From Pseudoscleropodium purum (Eukaryota; Streptophyta; Bryopsida; Hypnales; Brachytheciaceae): 64,000 bases of DNA. The stretch spans positions 3,472,001 through 3,536,000 of the forward strand of contig OZ017798.1 of assembly GCA_963969395.1 (NCBI GenBank). Reading direction: 5' to 3'. The translations under genes were made by a program, and so were the position numbers. Numbering within the stretch: the stretch's first letter is position 1; each line of letters begins with the position of its first letter. Below, piece after piece: positions 1 through 11,760 of the stretch. Below the pieces are notes generated by a model. It ran no database searches. It had not been told where the DNA came from and saw only the letters and a program-made list of their open reading frames with translations.

Positions 1-1
1 A

Positions 2-151
2 GATGACGATGAGTGGTTCAACCTGCAGCAGATCATTGCGGCACCGGAGTTTGTGGATTTCACACGGGGATGGTCGATGATGCTGTATGATCCGAAGGAG
101 GAGCTGGACTTCGAGCCGGTCAGCTTGGGCTTCACGCACTCGTTACCATGA
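2..151 (+). CDS. C-terminal end of an unidentified protein (5' partial)
   Basis: From base 2 an open frame of 49 codons runs to a TGA at 149-151. The peptide starts DDDEWFNLQQ, passes through FVDFTRGWSMMLYDP and ends GFTHSLP. Base composition is much more GC-rich than the sequence that follows, with many G/C third positions, matching the codon style of the AP2 gene at 44-46 kb. The start lies outside the window, so length and upstream domains are unknown. The tail is acidic with aromatic residues; I do not recognise the family. A transcription-factor C-terminus is one possibility but nothing shows it. Longer overlapping frames further right (87-392) have no coding character and look like chance frames across the stop codon and 3' flank. 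Confidence 0.6.
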   Translation, partial: DDDEWFNLQQIIAAPEFVDFTRGWSMMLYDPKEELDFEPVSLGFTHSLP

Positions 152-1240
152 AACAATGGATTCATTGAAAATGTCAGAATCCGTTTTTGGAGGGCAATGG
201 AACCATTGGAATCGAGCTGCTATGGATTTATTGGAGAGTATGGATGTGTGGCTTCGATTTGTTCAGGACCTCGGGGGATCCGTAGTTTGGGGTGCAGTGG
301 ATACAATAGCGGGGATGGGGATAGGAATAGGTAGCAGTGTGGGAGAATTGGGGCGTTCTAGAGAGGCCGCGTATCGGTGTACATATACATAGACGAGTGA
401 GTGGCTGCACATTGTATTTGGTTAGGCTTTGTGCTAGCGAATGGCCGAGTCCCTTATGTGCTTTTGTATTGGTCTCGACCTAATCCAGAGTGAGGATTAA
501 TTACGTCTTTGTCTTTGTGGATTGGGTGTAATTATGGAGGTTGAATGAGTATTGGATTTGCTGGTTTCTGTGGATTGTAAAAGTTTGTGTTTTTAATGCT
601 TGCATTCAATCAGGTGCTGAGGTTTCAGGGGAGTAACTGCCTTACTCGTTTGGTGGTTGTTAGTGCAGCTACTGTGGACAGGCTGCTAGTTCAGATGAGA
701 GTGTGGGTTGCTGTATATTCCTTTTGCAAGCTTTTGCATATGTAGCTGGTGTTGGGTAGGAAACTGGTGTTTCATTTTGGATTCATCTTGTACTAATGCA
801 ATGGCTCTTGGTTCTGAGAAAATGAGCTAAGTGAGGAGCACTGTTTTTTACATGTTACGTGAAGTCGATTTGTTTGCCTGAATTTTTGTGTGAGATGATG
901 ATGGGATTTGGCTACAGGATTGAATCCTCTAGCACTACGCAGGAAAGGTTTTCCGCACATCAAAGTGTATCCTTTTTTTCTTTGGAACTTGATGTTGGCA
1001 TTTAAAAACAAAGAGAGGGGCACACCTGAGTCCGACTCCGAATTCTGCACGTGAAACTTCGCTATTGTGTGAAGGGAGATGAGTTCAAATGTCGAAGATG
1101 AAAACGACAGATAGGATAATAATCCAGTGATGAAGTTGATTGTGGAAACTGATTTGTCACAAGATTTCTATGGCAACACCATCACACGTGAGCAACACTC
1201 TGGAAACTAGAACTTTCTAACCGAATTCACCGTGTAACAC
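152..1240 (+). other. 3' flank / probable 3' UTR of the left-edge gene
   Basis: This stretch is intermediate in composition, T/G-rich on the + strand, and follows the TGA at 149-151. It probably contains the 3' UTR and possibly a 3' intron. I cannot place a polyadenylation site with confidence. No second gene is visible. Confidence 0.35.
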
Positions 1241-2900
1241 CTCTACAGAAACTCCGAAACAAAAACTCTCGCATCCCAAAACCTGAACAAATGGCAATTT
1301 CTTTTAGTGATACGGAACAAATGGCAATTAATTGAAGGACTGTAATACCTTGAGTCAAACGCAGCTATGCGCGCAGCTGCTACCAGGGCAAGCTCTCCAA
1401 CGACGACAACGACGACAAGGGTGAAATCGGCAGCAGAGGGGTGAAACTCGTGAAAGCGAGATGAAAACTTTGCACGCGAAAAGTTTTTCAAGCCCATTCT
1501 TCACCTCGAGAGGAGAAGAATCCCCATCCTCAATCTTTAGACGATGTGACCTAGAGAGAGTGTCATGTTCCCATTCTCTGATTGAGAATGGAGAGAAGAA
1601 GGTGTGACAATCTCTAATGTCAACAAGCAATGATCCTACGGAAGACTTCACCGTTGTAGCACTCACTTTTTCAAGAGAGATCCTACTCAAAATTTTCTTA
1701 TTTATAGTTTTTGGGGTTGTCTTGTGCATGTGTGCCCCATGGAGGAGCGCTAGGATTTGCAAGAGTTGTGATTCACCATGAAAATTGGCAGGCATACACA
1801 ACTCTAGTGCATGAGACAATATATGCTCGCAACTACAATATAGGCTCTATGCACCTGCAGACCCCTTTCTGTCGATGCAAAGCCTCCTCTCCCAGCGATC
1901 TTGAGCCAACACATGCCGTAGAGATCCACAAAATTGAGACCAAAGCAGACTGTACTGCTTGTTTCAAACTTAACCGATTCTAACCAGTGGAAGACAACTG
2001 GTGGATGAATCCATATTGGGGGTATAGCTGTGATTCATCAAACTGTGCAAATTTGTAAATGTGTCGATGAAGATGCACCGAGTCCATCGACAAGTAGGAT
2101 TTACCTACTTATTGGGAAAATTTGGATTTAGGGTTTAGGATTCTGTAAATTGTAAATGAATCATGAAATCACTACGAAGGCAATTTGGTAATGCAATCCA
2201 AAACATTAGTTGCCTGAAGATCTAGTTCGAGAATAATTGTGTAAGAAGTTGATGGATTGCAATTTAGCCGTCATATGTTATTAATTCGATGAGAGAATGT
2301 CTTTACAACCTCTCACTTTTGTTGGGTCAATTAAGCACAAGCACAAGCATTGAAATTTCTACATACTTAAAATGGAAAAATTTCACGACATTGCAAACCT
2401 CTCTAGCACGTAGTATTCACTTTGCATTGCAATTTATTGCAGTGTATAATTCGTTCGGAATTCTCCAGTCAATGAAGAATTCTAGTCACGTCAATCTGCT
2501 TCGACAAGAATCCTTGCAGCTAGTCCACGGGTGGCAACATGTTTCACCATACAGCATCGGCATTTGCAACAATTAATTCTGCTGGGACATGTGCACTGAT
2601 CGTTGCACCAATCTATTTGAAATTTTGCAGGAGTATTCAGTGACCAGTTTATTATCTGACCTACATTTTCATGCAAATTTTTGTATAAGTATATGCATGC
2701 TCTAATAACATTTGCAAGAGAACTCAACCTCAATAAATTGGTCCCTCTCAAGTTTGTCCTTCTCCATCAATTTTTATATTCGGAAGATCTAGAAACGATT
2801 AAACGGTGAATCTTGAATCACATTGCTTCCTCCGGAGTCTGGATTACAAGAAATGTTAGTGTAGCAATTGAGTTGTTTGAGTGGCAACAATGGGTTGCTT
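1241..2900. other. Mixed-composition intergenic DNA, no supported gene
   Basis: Bases 1,240-2,000 are GC-richer than the repeats further right and hold overlapping open frames on both strands, for example minus 1,355-1,819. These have low-complexity or implausible translations and no family motif. It could be a degraded exon region or a promoter. From 2,000 to 2,900 I see nothing definable. Confidence 0.3.
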
Positions 2901-5900
2901 GGATTTGTTCAGTTATGATTGTCTAGTCGATCTCTGCGACAGCCATTATTGCCTTAACCCTGAAACGCTGGGCCTCTGACCACAGAATTGGAGGTGAAAT
3001 CCCATCACTCTGTGTGCTCCCATTTAGCAAGTACATGTTAACCAAAAATAAATAAAATTCTAGAGATGAAATTACATGTCTTCTTTACTTCACATCATAG
3101 CGTAAATTCAATTTCTGTTTCATTCTATAATTAGAATTCAATAGACATTGAAAATACACCCAAATTTCAAATTGCAATAAAATATTCAATTTTAGAATTT
3201 TTTTCAAAGTTTACACTAGAGTAAAAACTAGGTAAATGACCTTCATTTCATTAGTAGGGATCAAATTCAAAAAATATCATTTTTTATGAAAAAATTTCAA
3301 GTTTAAAGCAAGGAGCAACAACTTCCCAAAAATACAGTAAAAATAGCATATTTTGTGATCCGTTTCTATTACTAACTTCTCATTTATGTGCAAACTCAAT
3401 TGCATGCTCTTCATAACCCATCATGAAAAGCCAACAAGAGAAACATGGATGAAAAAAGACTTCCAATGTCTATCCATCTCATTTGATTGTCATCCAAATG
3501 TCACAAAATGGTGTCTACGCCATTGAAAGGTTAAGGACTAGGATAGTCTAAATTTCCAAAATTGTGAAGATGTATATAAAATGAAATATACAATAATAAT
3601 TTAATAATGACTCTCAAACAATAGTTGTAAAATATAATGCATAGACCATATCCATAGGGTTAAATTAACTAGTACACAAACCAATATTTTTCAATAATAT
3701 TTGATGGCAAAAATTGAAAATTCCTTCTTAAATGAATTATAGATTGAGTATTATGTAATTTTCACAAAAAAAAATTCTTAAAGTTCAAAATATTAAGTTC
3801 TAACCATAGGGATTTTTGAAGATTTTTATTTTATTATTTTCCTTAAGTCATTTCTTAAAGATCATTTCCTAAATTAAAAAGGTTACTTTTTTTAGGCTAA
3901 ATCTGTTGGTATCTATTGAGTTGTAGAATTTTGCATAGCAAAGTCTTCAAAATCTATATTGTACAAATGTAAAAGAACTAACACAAGAATTTTAAGAAAA
4001 AATTGATGGATGAAAAAATGCATTTTTGTATGCTTGGAATGTGTTTGCATTCATCCATTGTTCAAAATTTGAATGCTTGATTCTTTAAGGATTAAAGTGT
4101 ATATGGATCATATAACATTTTTGAGCAATGGATGCAAACCAATTGAAGTTCATGGATGAATTCAAACTTTCATTACTCGTAATAAAAAATAATTTAGTGC
4201 ATGGTTTGTTTTTCAAATTAAATTAGTAAGATTGATTTATTATGCAATGATTTGGTGTAACATTACTACAGTAGTATACATACTTCAAGAAAATAGTAGA
4301 AATTGAAGGATGTGAAACTTTGACTAAGTTTGACTTTCAATTTGGAAGTAGCATTGCAAATAAGAATTCAATACAAATTCAAGTAATAGAATTTTTCCAA
4401 AAAACTTACCACAATTATATCTCATTTCAAATTCATCTCAACAAATTTCACTCAAAAAGTATGAATATTTTGTCTATAATCAAATTCCAGATTTTTATAA
4501 TTCAAATTTCAAATATTACAATAAAAGATTAGCAATAGATCTAGTTGTACTAAGCCAAAGCTAAATTCAAATTTAAACTTTTATTCATATGTCAATTCAA
4601 AAACCATTCCTCTATATTCTATATTATAAGAAATCTTTGTATATTTTCAAGAATGAAAAAGCCATATGTCTATTAGGAATTAAGTCTCAAGGTTAATTTT
4701 GTTGATTTATTAAGTTCCAAGTCCCCACCAATTGTTTTTTTACCTAGTTTAATATTTAGAACCAATGGGAAGCATTTTAGTCTATTTAGGCTAATGCTTT
4801 AAAAGGGGTCATTAAAACATTCATTACCCTTACTTTAATGAATCTTCCAAAACTCATGAAGCATACCAAGACATGTAATAATAAATTAATGAGGTTTCAT
4901 AGTCATAGTGTGTCTATTTTTTGATGTTTTTTTAGTACATATAAAAATTAAAAATTATTAATATATACTAAAAACCATAAAAATAAAAATAAAAAGATCA
5001 TCTTTTGTAAGATTTTATTGAACAATTGAATTATTTTATATTTTATGACAAATTTACCCAAAGTTTATAAAAAACACTTTGTATACTAATTCTATCCTAT
5101 TTTTTACCAAAAATTATTTATGTATATTCTCTCTCAACCCCTTACATACTAAAGGTTTGGGTTTGTTATTCTCTACATATTTTGATATCTAGGAGTGTTG
5201 TTGGATAGAGAGAGCTTTGCTTTGGCAAAATTTTAGGTTTCTAGCTACAACCAAATTGAACCTGAGATATGAAGAGATGCAATAGTATAAGTGGTAGAAT
5301 GTACTACTTCAAAATATAGTGGATGTGTCATTTGTTGTATAAAATGTCATAAAGTATAGAGTATATAGAACAAGATATACAAGTTTACATGACTTCATAG
5401 ATAATGTGTATAAATATCACATATTAATATTTGAATAATAAGAATAAGTCAAATACACCCATATTTATATATACAATATATGAATATTGAATAAACTTTA
5501 CAATTACTTGTAAAACTCTTAAAAACATAATCAACCTTCAAATGAGTGGCAAAGTTGCATATAAACTTCAAATCAAGTGTGTCTTGACTTTTGGAAAGCC
5601 AACAAAATATCATACAGTCTTTAAAATTCAAATCCAAAGAAGATATATTTTGTATTTTATAACATGCTAAAGTTGATACTTCCAATTTCAATGGCAACTA
5701 TACATCCCTCCACTTTGGAGTATGTTTCAGTCTCATAAAAATTCCAAATATTTTATGTCATATCTTCTTAGAAATCTTATTGCGTAATTTACATCCTTCC
5801 AAAATCTTAGCTTTAGAAACTAAGGAAATTCATTCTCAATGCATCATTATAGTTGGAATTTTCCCAAAGTCTTGGATTTGGAGCCAACTCTATACCTTCT

Positions 5901-6547
5901 TACTTCCAAACCAATAACTTTCTCATCTTAGCTCTAAACTAAGAGTCCTATAGCGTAATAGAAATCTAATAATGTTCTTTACAACTCCTCTAAATCTTGA
6001 AACCAAAAACATTATAACCAAACTTCTACAAGGCCTCAAAGTCACTACTGTTAAGTCTAATTGGTGGTTGACCTTTCATTGCTTCATCAAGCATGACTTT
6101 CACATCTCAACTCCAAATGAAGCAAATCATATATTTTTGAAATTACAATAGAGTGAAAAAAAATTCCACAAAGTTTCATTTCATTTCAAAACATAGACAA
6201 GTTGCTCTCCTTTCCCAAACACAAGACATTTAGAAACACTATGAGGGAAAGAAGAAGAGCCTCCCCTTATCCAACCTCAAGGGAGACACATTAGTCTATC
6301 CCTTGGCTACATAGGCATGTCAAAGCTTATTGGCTACCTTATTTATCCCCCTATAACCTAACCATATCCTTTTTTGACCACAAAACTTCAAAGAACAACA
6401 AGGAATGTAAAACAAACCTTACCTTTCTTTTTAACAACTTGAACAAACTCTAATAAATATGAAAATTACTCAAAGGAAGAAGTTTCAAGAAATAGGACCC
6501 AACATTTATTGAACGAAGGCTATAAATCCTCTATAAAAGTAGAAATA
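2901..6547. other. AT-rich intergenic DNA, no gene seen
   Basis: Strongly AT-rich, with stop codons in all frames apart from short chance ORFs. Phrases such as 'tcatccaaatgtcacaaaatgg' near 3,490 recall other repeats in the window, so this is probably old repeat sequence. I could not define element boundaries here. Confidence 0.4.
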
Positions 6548-6725
6548 GTCGTCAAGTCGTGGATTTAGTTGGTTGGATAGTCCCTACCGTCATGAGTGGT
6601 TGGTCTAAGTTCAAACTCTGCTAAATTCATTGAGCAACATGGGCAACTTGCGGCTTGGCAATGCTAGTGAGAGTGTGTAGAAAAGTTGTATAGCTAATCC
6701 TTTTACCTACTCCCCCAGATCTATG
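6548..6725 (+). mobile_element. Probable tRNA-derived SINE
   Basis: The head resembles a tRNA gene carrying an internal RNA polymerase III promoter. TTAGTTGGTTGG at about 6,565 fits an A box and AAGTTCAAACTC at about 6,609 fits a B box (consensus GGTTCRANTCC). They are about 44 bp apart, inside the range for tRNA-derived SINEs. The unit is GC-richer than its surroundings. A non-tRNA body follows (about 6,630-6,725). I did not find clear target duplications, so ends are approximate. The tRNA-like part is too divergent to be a working tRNA gene. Confidence 0.4.
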
Positions 6726-7325
6726 AGAAAATGCAATATACCTCAAATAGGATAACAAACTCATCAAAATTCTGGTTTTCACTGCAAACCCTTCCTATTT
6801 TTCTTATTCATTGCCTTTAAGTGTGCTATCTATTATAAAATAAAATCAACAAAAATAGATATATCTATATAATGAACCAATTTGCATTACAAAAAATTCA
6901 AAGGGATATTTAAGAAGGGCTATGATTAATATTGTTGACATAAAAATATTCAAAACTCTATATAGAATATTTGAAGAATATTTTCTAATTTTAATTTGAA
7001 GCCCCTATTTAACTTATAAAGTTTTTAAATTTTTAGTTGCCCAACATGAAGGGCACCTAACTTTTAGACATTCCTTACTTTCTAGAACTATTAGTGACAC
7101 CTCCAAGAATGAAGGCACTATTGAAATTTTAAAAATACTTATAACTATTGAAATATTTTTTGGAATGATGTAAAACAAAGTTTCACATGTAGATAAGGAT
7201 AATGAGCATCCATTCTAAAATCCTTATGCAAAGATTTTACATTATAAAGTTAGTAGAGCTTGCAATTGCATGAACTCATAAAACTCAAAGTGTGTCCTTT
7301 AGTCCTTTAAAGATTCACCTCATAC

Positions 7326-7413
7326 CATGGTTGTCACATTGGACATATTACTATTCATTTCTTGTCTTGTAGGACGTGAAATGAATAGTAATTTGTCCAA
7401 TGTGACAACCATG
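7326..7413. mobile_element. hAT-like MITE, 88 bp, with perfect 8-bp target duplication
   Basis: A short hairpin element beginning CATGGTTGTC and ending GACAACCATG. Its arms (7,326-7,361 and 7,378-7,413) are nearly perfect inverted repeats. It is flanked by identical 8-bp repeats CCTCATAC at 7,318-7,325 and 7,414-7,421. Eight-base duplications and CA...TG ends are what hAT-superfamily elements produce. It has no coding capacity. A larger element at 49,792-50,048 has the same ten terminal bases, so this is a family. Confidence 0.8.
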
Positions 7414-7561
7414 CCTCATACATCAATTATTTCAATAATATTTATTGGGGTGATTTAAAGAGCTAGGAAAATCTTAGAACAGTCTACCCTAGGGAGAATT
7501 TTTGCCCCCACTAATGTACAGTACCTAACAATGGTTTAAGGTTCATGCATAAATAGATATT

Positions 7562-7724
7562 TTGTTCACTAACATGGAGAAAAAAATGCATTTTAGTCTA
7601 AAAAGAGCTTAGTCTCCATGTTTTGTTCACTAACATGGTGCCAAAAAAAAGAGCTAGTAAAATGCATTTACTAGCTCTTTTTAGACTAAAATGCATTTTA
7701 CTAGCTCTTTTTTTTGGCACCATG
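7562..7724. repeat. Long perfect palindrome inside a compound hairpin repeat
   Basis: Bases 7,634-7,669 and 7,689-7,724 are a 36-bp perfect inverted repeat starting CATGGTGCC, separated by 19 bp. A second inverted pair links about 7,587-7,612 with 7,673-7,697 (the AAATGCATTTTAGTC segment). The phrase TTTTGTTCACTAACATGG is present twice, at about 7,560 and 7,620. The structure looks like one hairpin MITE inserted in or duplicated beside another. No target duplication could be fixed. Confidence 0.65.
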
Positions 7725-8179
7725 GGGTGAGATTGCACCATTTCAAAATAAATTTCTACGTTTTGCCAAAAAAAAGTAATCTTTTTTTACGAAATTTTTT
7801 CCAAATGTTTCTATTAAAAATGTAGATGAGGTCAGCAAATTTGGATGAAAAAGTGCATGACTGATTGAAAAGTGTCTTTTGGTCCAAAAGATGGATGAAT
7901 GTAGAAATACAATGCTTCACCAAATTTTTAGTGATCACCAATCCGAGTATCCGACAAATTTTCAAAAAGTAAAAAAGAAAGCGTTGCATCTAACTTGTTA
8001 AATTTTACTCTCTGACAATAACATAAAACATTATATTTCATCTATTTAAAGGAATAGTTGCTAAATAATATTACTAAAGGCATAAACACTAATGAATTTG
8101 CATTAGATTTTAAATAAAAGGGAAACAAAAATTGAAACAAAAATAAGATGGACACCCAAAGTAAGTGACCTAATTAATT

Positions 8180-8468
8180 AGATAGGAGGTTCTTCAACTG
8201 CTCAAGCTCTAAAATCACCCACCTCCTCAAATGCAAAACTATTTGTACATATAGCTTTTTCATTGTATCAACATGTACATTTGAGGAGGTGGGCGATTTA
8301 GAGCCCTATGCCATTTCAACTTTTAAAATTCATAACTAATTCCACAAAGCTCCCAAAAATATGAAATGACTTGGATTAGATGCCAATTCTAATTGTCTTT
8401 GAAGGAAAATTTACTAAAAAAATATTTTAAGAAGTTTTATCTCCCAAAATTCAGTTTTAGCTTTTTGA
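8180..8468 (+). mobile_element. TA-type MITE related to the element at 35,844, right end lost
   Basis: The left end (TAGGAGGTTCTTCAAC..., then GCTCTAAAATCACCC) and the body phrase 'caacttttaaaattcataac' closely match the element at 35,844-36,171. An internal inverted repeat pairs CACCTCCTCAAATG (about 8,220) with CATTTGAGGAGGTG (about 8,278). The expected right terminal repeat is missing: sequence of the TTAA-type family begins at about 8,469. Confidence 0.5.
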
Positions 8469-8745
8469 CCCCTAAAGTTTTTTGACTATATTTTCACCCA
8501 AAACACTCCAAAACTATCATTTCTTGTACATGTACCAAATTTTAGAAAAATAATTTTTTTTAACACATGGAACTATAAGATATTGTTGTGGATTAGTTTA
8601 ATGAGATGTAAAAAAAATTTGAGAAATTTCTACTATGTAGATTGAAAGATATTAGTGTTTGAACTGACAATAATCCTTTTTTGGCTTTGAGAAAAAACGG
8701 GTAGCTGCACCTCACAAGGTTACATTTGTATTTACTCTTATTTAA
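8469..8745 (+). mobile_element. Fragment of a TTAA-type element (family A)
   Basis: It begins CCCCTAAAG and continues with the family A hallmarks: 'aacactccaaaactatcatttc', 'cttgtacatgtaccaaat', and 'acgggtagctgcacctcacaag'. It matches the first third of the complete copy at 11,761-12,686 and then loses similarity, so it is truncated. It interrupts the element at 8,180. Confidence 0.55.
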
Positions 8746-9286
8746 ATTAAAGATGATTTTGGTTTTGTAGTTTTGTAATTATTTCACAATTTGTCATTTC
8801 TTCATGGTGAACAAAATGTCATGTCTTTTCAGATTTAAGAGAATTATAAAATTTCAAATGGTGTAATTATTATAATTTTGTTTATCGGTGATATGCATGC
8901 ATCGAAGAAGTGGACTTTGAAATGATTCAAGGTATCAGTAGTGGTTCAATTATTTGTTAACAATGGATCTATTAAAAGCATTTTGATATTTGTGAATATG
9001 AATGCTAAATAGTGTGATTCATGTGTTGTCCTCACTCTTGTTAATCTAAGCAAGTGCCAAAAGGTTGCACACTTTTACATACTCTTGTAGTCATGTTAGA
9101 CACCAATTGTAAGACCTTCCAACACTAGTCCTTTATTAGTGAAGTTTTCGACAAAACTCTTCCTTATTTTCTACAAATGTTTCTATTCATTTCTTAATTC
9201 TTTTATAAAATTTTAATTTTGACATAAATGAATAAATAAATAAATAAAAGCCATTTTACACTACAATGCCTAAAGATCCCAACTAA

Positions 9287-10187
9287 CCCCTAAAGTTCCA
9301 AGGCCTTTCAAAGGGATCAAAAATGTTCAAGACTGTGAATTTTAGTACAAAGAGAAAATTTTATTTATTCATCTATTCATTTTATTCGTATCTAACAATG
9401 GGATTTGCAATAGACTAATACATGAATGTGTGGAAAATTTATCAAATGCTTTGATTACATAGTTTATAAGATAATTGTTTTTAAAGTGAAGAAACATAGT
9501 TTTTTGATACCATGGCAAACTAATTTATAAGACTTTGAATCCTCTTAACTTCAATATTTTTCATTTCACATTTTGAATTAAAAAATATTATCATAAATAA
9601 TTGACTTGAGAGTCGAGAAAAAAAAAATTAAAAAAACAACAAAATAGTGTTTGTTTTCTAAAAAATAGTAAAGTAGAATTAAGTACAAGATAGAGGGAAA
9701 AAATAAATCATTAATAGCTTTGAGACAGAATTAATATACATTGAGTCCAATGGTGATATTGTTCTAATAATCAAAGTTAACCCTATGGATTTTTTTATTT
9801 TGAGAAAATGTGAATATTGAGCTCAAGAATTAATTCTAATACATTTTTTTTTAGGAATATGCGCTAATTATCTAGAAAACATGATGTTCCATTATTTTCT
9901 CATCACTTATCCAAATGGAACAAACAAAAAACTTCTATGTAGACAAAAATATAATCTAAGATAAATAAATTTTTATATTTCAAATTTTTGTGTATTTCTT
10001 TTGCTACTTGGCAAGTTTATATTTGTGCTTAGAATGGTAAAATCTTTTTGCTACCTAGCACTAATTGAAATAAAAATTATATTCCCCCACAGATAATATA
10101 TTTTTAATCAATAAAAAAATTTCAAAAAATTGTATCAAAAATTGAAATTATAGAAATGTGCATGAAGGGACTATGAGACTCTAGGGG
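9287..10187 (+). mobile_element. TTAA-type element, family D copy 1 (about 0.9 kb)
   Basis: The left end CCCCTAAAGTTCCAAGGCC is preceded by CTAA. The right end is ...GACTCTAGGGG followed by TTT. The body is shared with copies at 18,633 (same strand), 39,721 and 61,900 (opposite strand). A shared phrase is 'ctcatcacttatccaaatgg' followed by 'tatgtagacaaaaat'. No coding frame. The flanking TTAA has decayed on both sides. Confidence 0.5.
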
Positions 10188-10390
10188 TTTCAAAATAGCA
10201 CTTTAGGAAACCTAGGGAACTTACCACCTTCTAGCCATAAGCAAAAATGAAAATAGAAGAAACAAGCAAGGAGATAAAAGATACTACTTTTAAAGATCGT
10301 TGTTTTTTATAATTTTTTTTACTTTACATTGTTGAAAAATAATTAGAAAGAAACTCTTTTTTTACAATTTAGTGTCAAAAATCATGTTAA

Positions 10391-11221
10391 CTTCTAAAGG
10401 ACCAAGGTCCCACTTTGGACTTTTGAAAACTCATGCAAGCTTTGTTGACTTCATAATTTGGAAGTTTTGCATGAAATATTTAGAAGGTTTTAATCAATTT
10501 CATTGTCAAATCAAGTAGTATAAATTATATTCTAAATTTTTTTAAATTATATTTTGAGATTGTACAAATTGATACCTATTCAAGAACATTTGAACCATCC
10601 AATCTCAAATGATAAGGTTAAAGTTATGAGAAGTTTTATTTTGCAAGCAATGAAGGTAGAAAAACATATAAAGTTGTCTTTTGCTCTCCATTTAAAATAA
10701 AAAATAAAAAATAAAAACAAAAACAAAATGATATTTATTGTTTATTGGAACTTCTTCTCTATTGAGATTAACAATTTTAAATATCTTGTAAAAGTTATTA
10801 GCAAATTAGTTTTTACTTTCATTTGTACCACCTTCAATTCTACATTTTTGTTAAAGATGAAAATGAAACTTTTTTGGTTAAAATTTTTGACATATCTTTT
10901 CAAAACATTTTCTAACATATTGAATAAATGTATAAGTTATAAGACTTGTGAGTTTTTTTCTAAAAATGTTGAAAGACAAAAGCTTTACCTTTTAGAAAGG
11001 CTAGAAAAGTCCACAATTTAAAGATTAGGCACATTGAACTTGCAATTCAAGGTGGTGATATTCACTTAAATTTTTTGGTAAAATGTACTTGAATAAGTGT
11101 ATTTAAAGGATTTTATAGTTGAATTTGTTGAAAAATAAATATTGATGAAGGATTTGACCTTGCTTTGAGGACAAGTATTTTGAAACAACTTTAGGCCTCT
11201 GCATATATCATTCTCTAAGGG
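10391..11221. mobile_element. TTAA-bounded element, 831 bp, AT-rich and non-coding
   Basis: TTAA (10,387-10,390) is followed by CTTCTAAAGGACCAAGGTCC. The other end is ...CATTCTCTAAGGG followed by TTAA (11,222-11,225). The ends are thus imperfect inverted repeats of the CCCTAAAG type with TTAA on both sides. It contains a 97-codon K/F-rich open frame (10,728-11,021) that looks like AT-rich chance. The 11,226-11,756 flank on its right has no feature I can define. Confidence 0.5.
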
Positions 11222-11760
11222 TTAAATTTGATGTCTTAAGGAATTCAAAAAATAAGTTCCTAAAAGAGTATTGAAAAAAATATCAAAATGAGTGCTGAAA
11301 AGACTACCAGGGAGAGTGTTGGAAGAAAGATCAAAATATATTGAAAAGACTGGAAAAAACATGAACAAGGTTTAATTAATTTAGGGTTGCTTGAGTTTCT
11401 ACACACACACTTCCCTATCTAGGCTATTTGAGGCACTTGCCTACAAGCTATGCAGCTAAAACCCTAACCAATGGTTGGAAAAAGAAATTCTTAATTTGTG
11501 TGAAATTGAATATCTCTTCTATTAAATAACGTAATCAAACAACATTTTTGGTAATTATTCTTTCAAAGGCAAGAGGAAGATAAGAGGAATGCCTATTGAA
11601 AACACTATCAAAGTGTTGTGAGTTTGATGGCATCTCATTTTCAACAATTTAGTGTCAAAGACAATGTCCAAAAAAGTATGAAAACAACCATTTATTAGTA
11701 GTGAGAGGGTTACAACAAACCATCCATTCTAAGTGACTAACTCAACAACATGCACTTTAA

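Noticed and set aside
1355..1819. 154-codon minus-strand open frame
   Set aside because: Compositionally odd C-terminus (Cys/Arg-rich), overlapping frames on both strands, no recognisable family.
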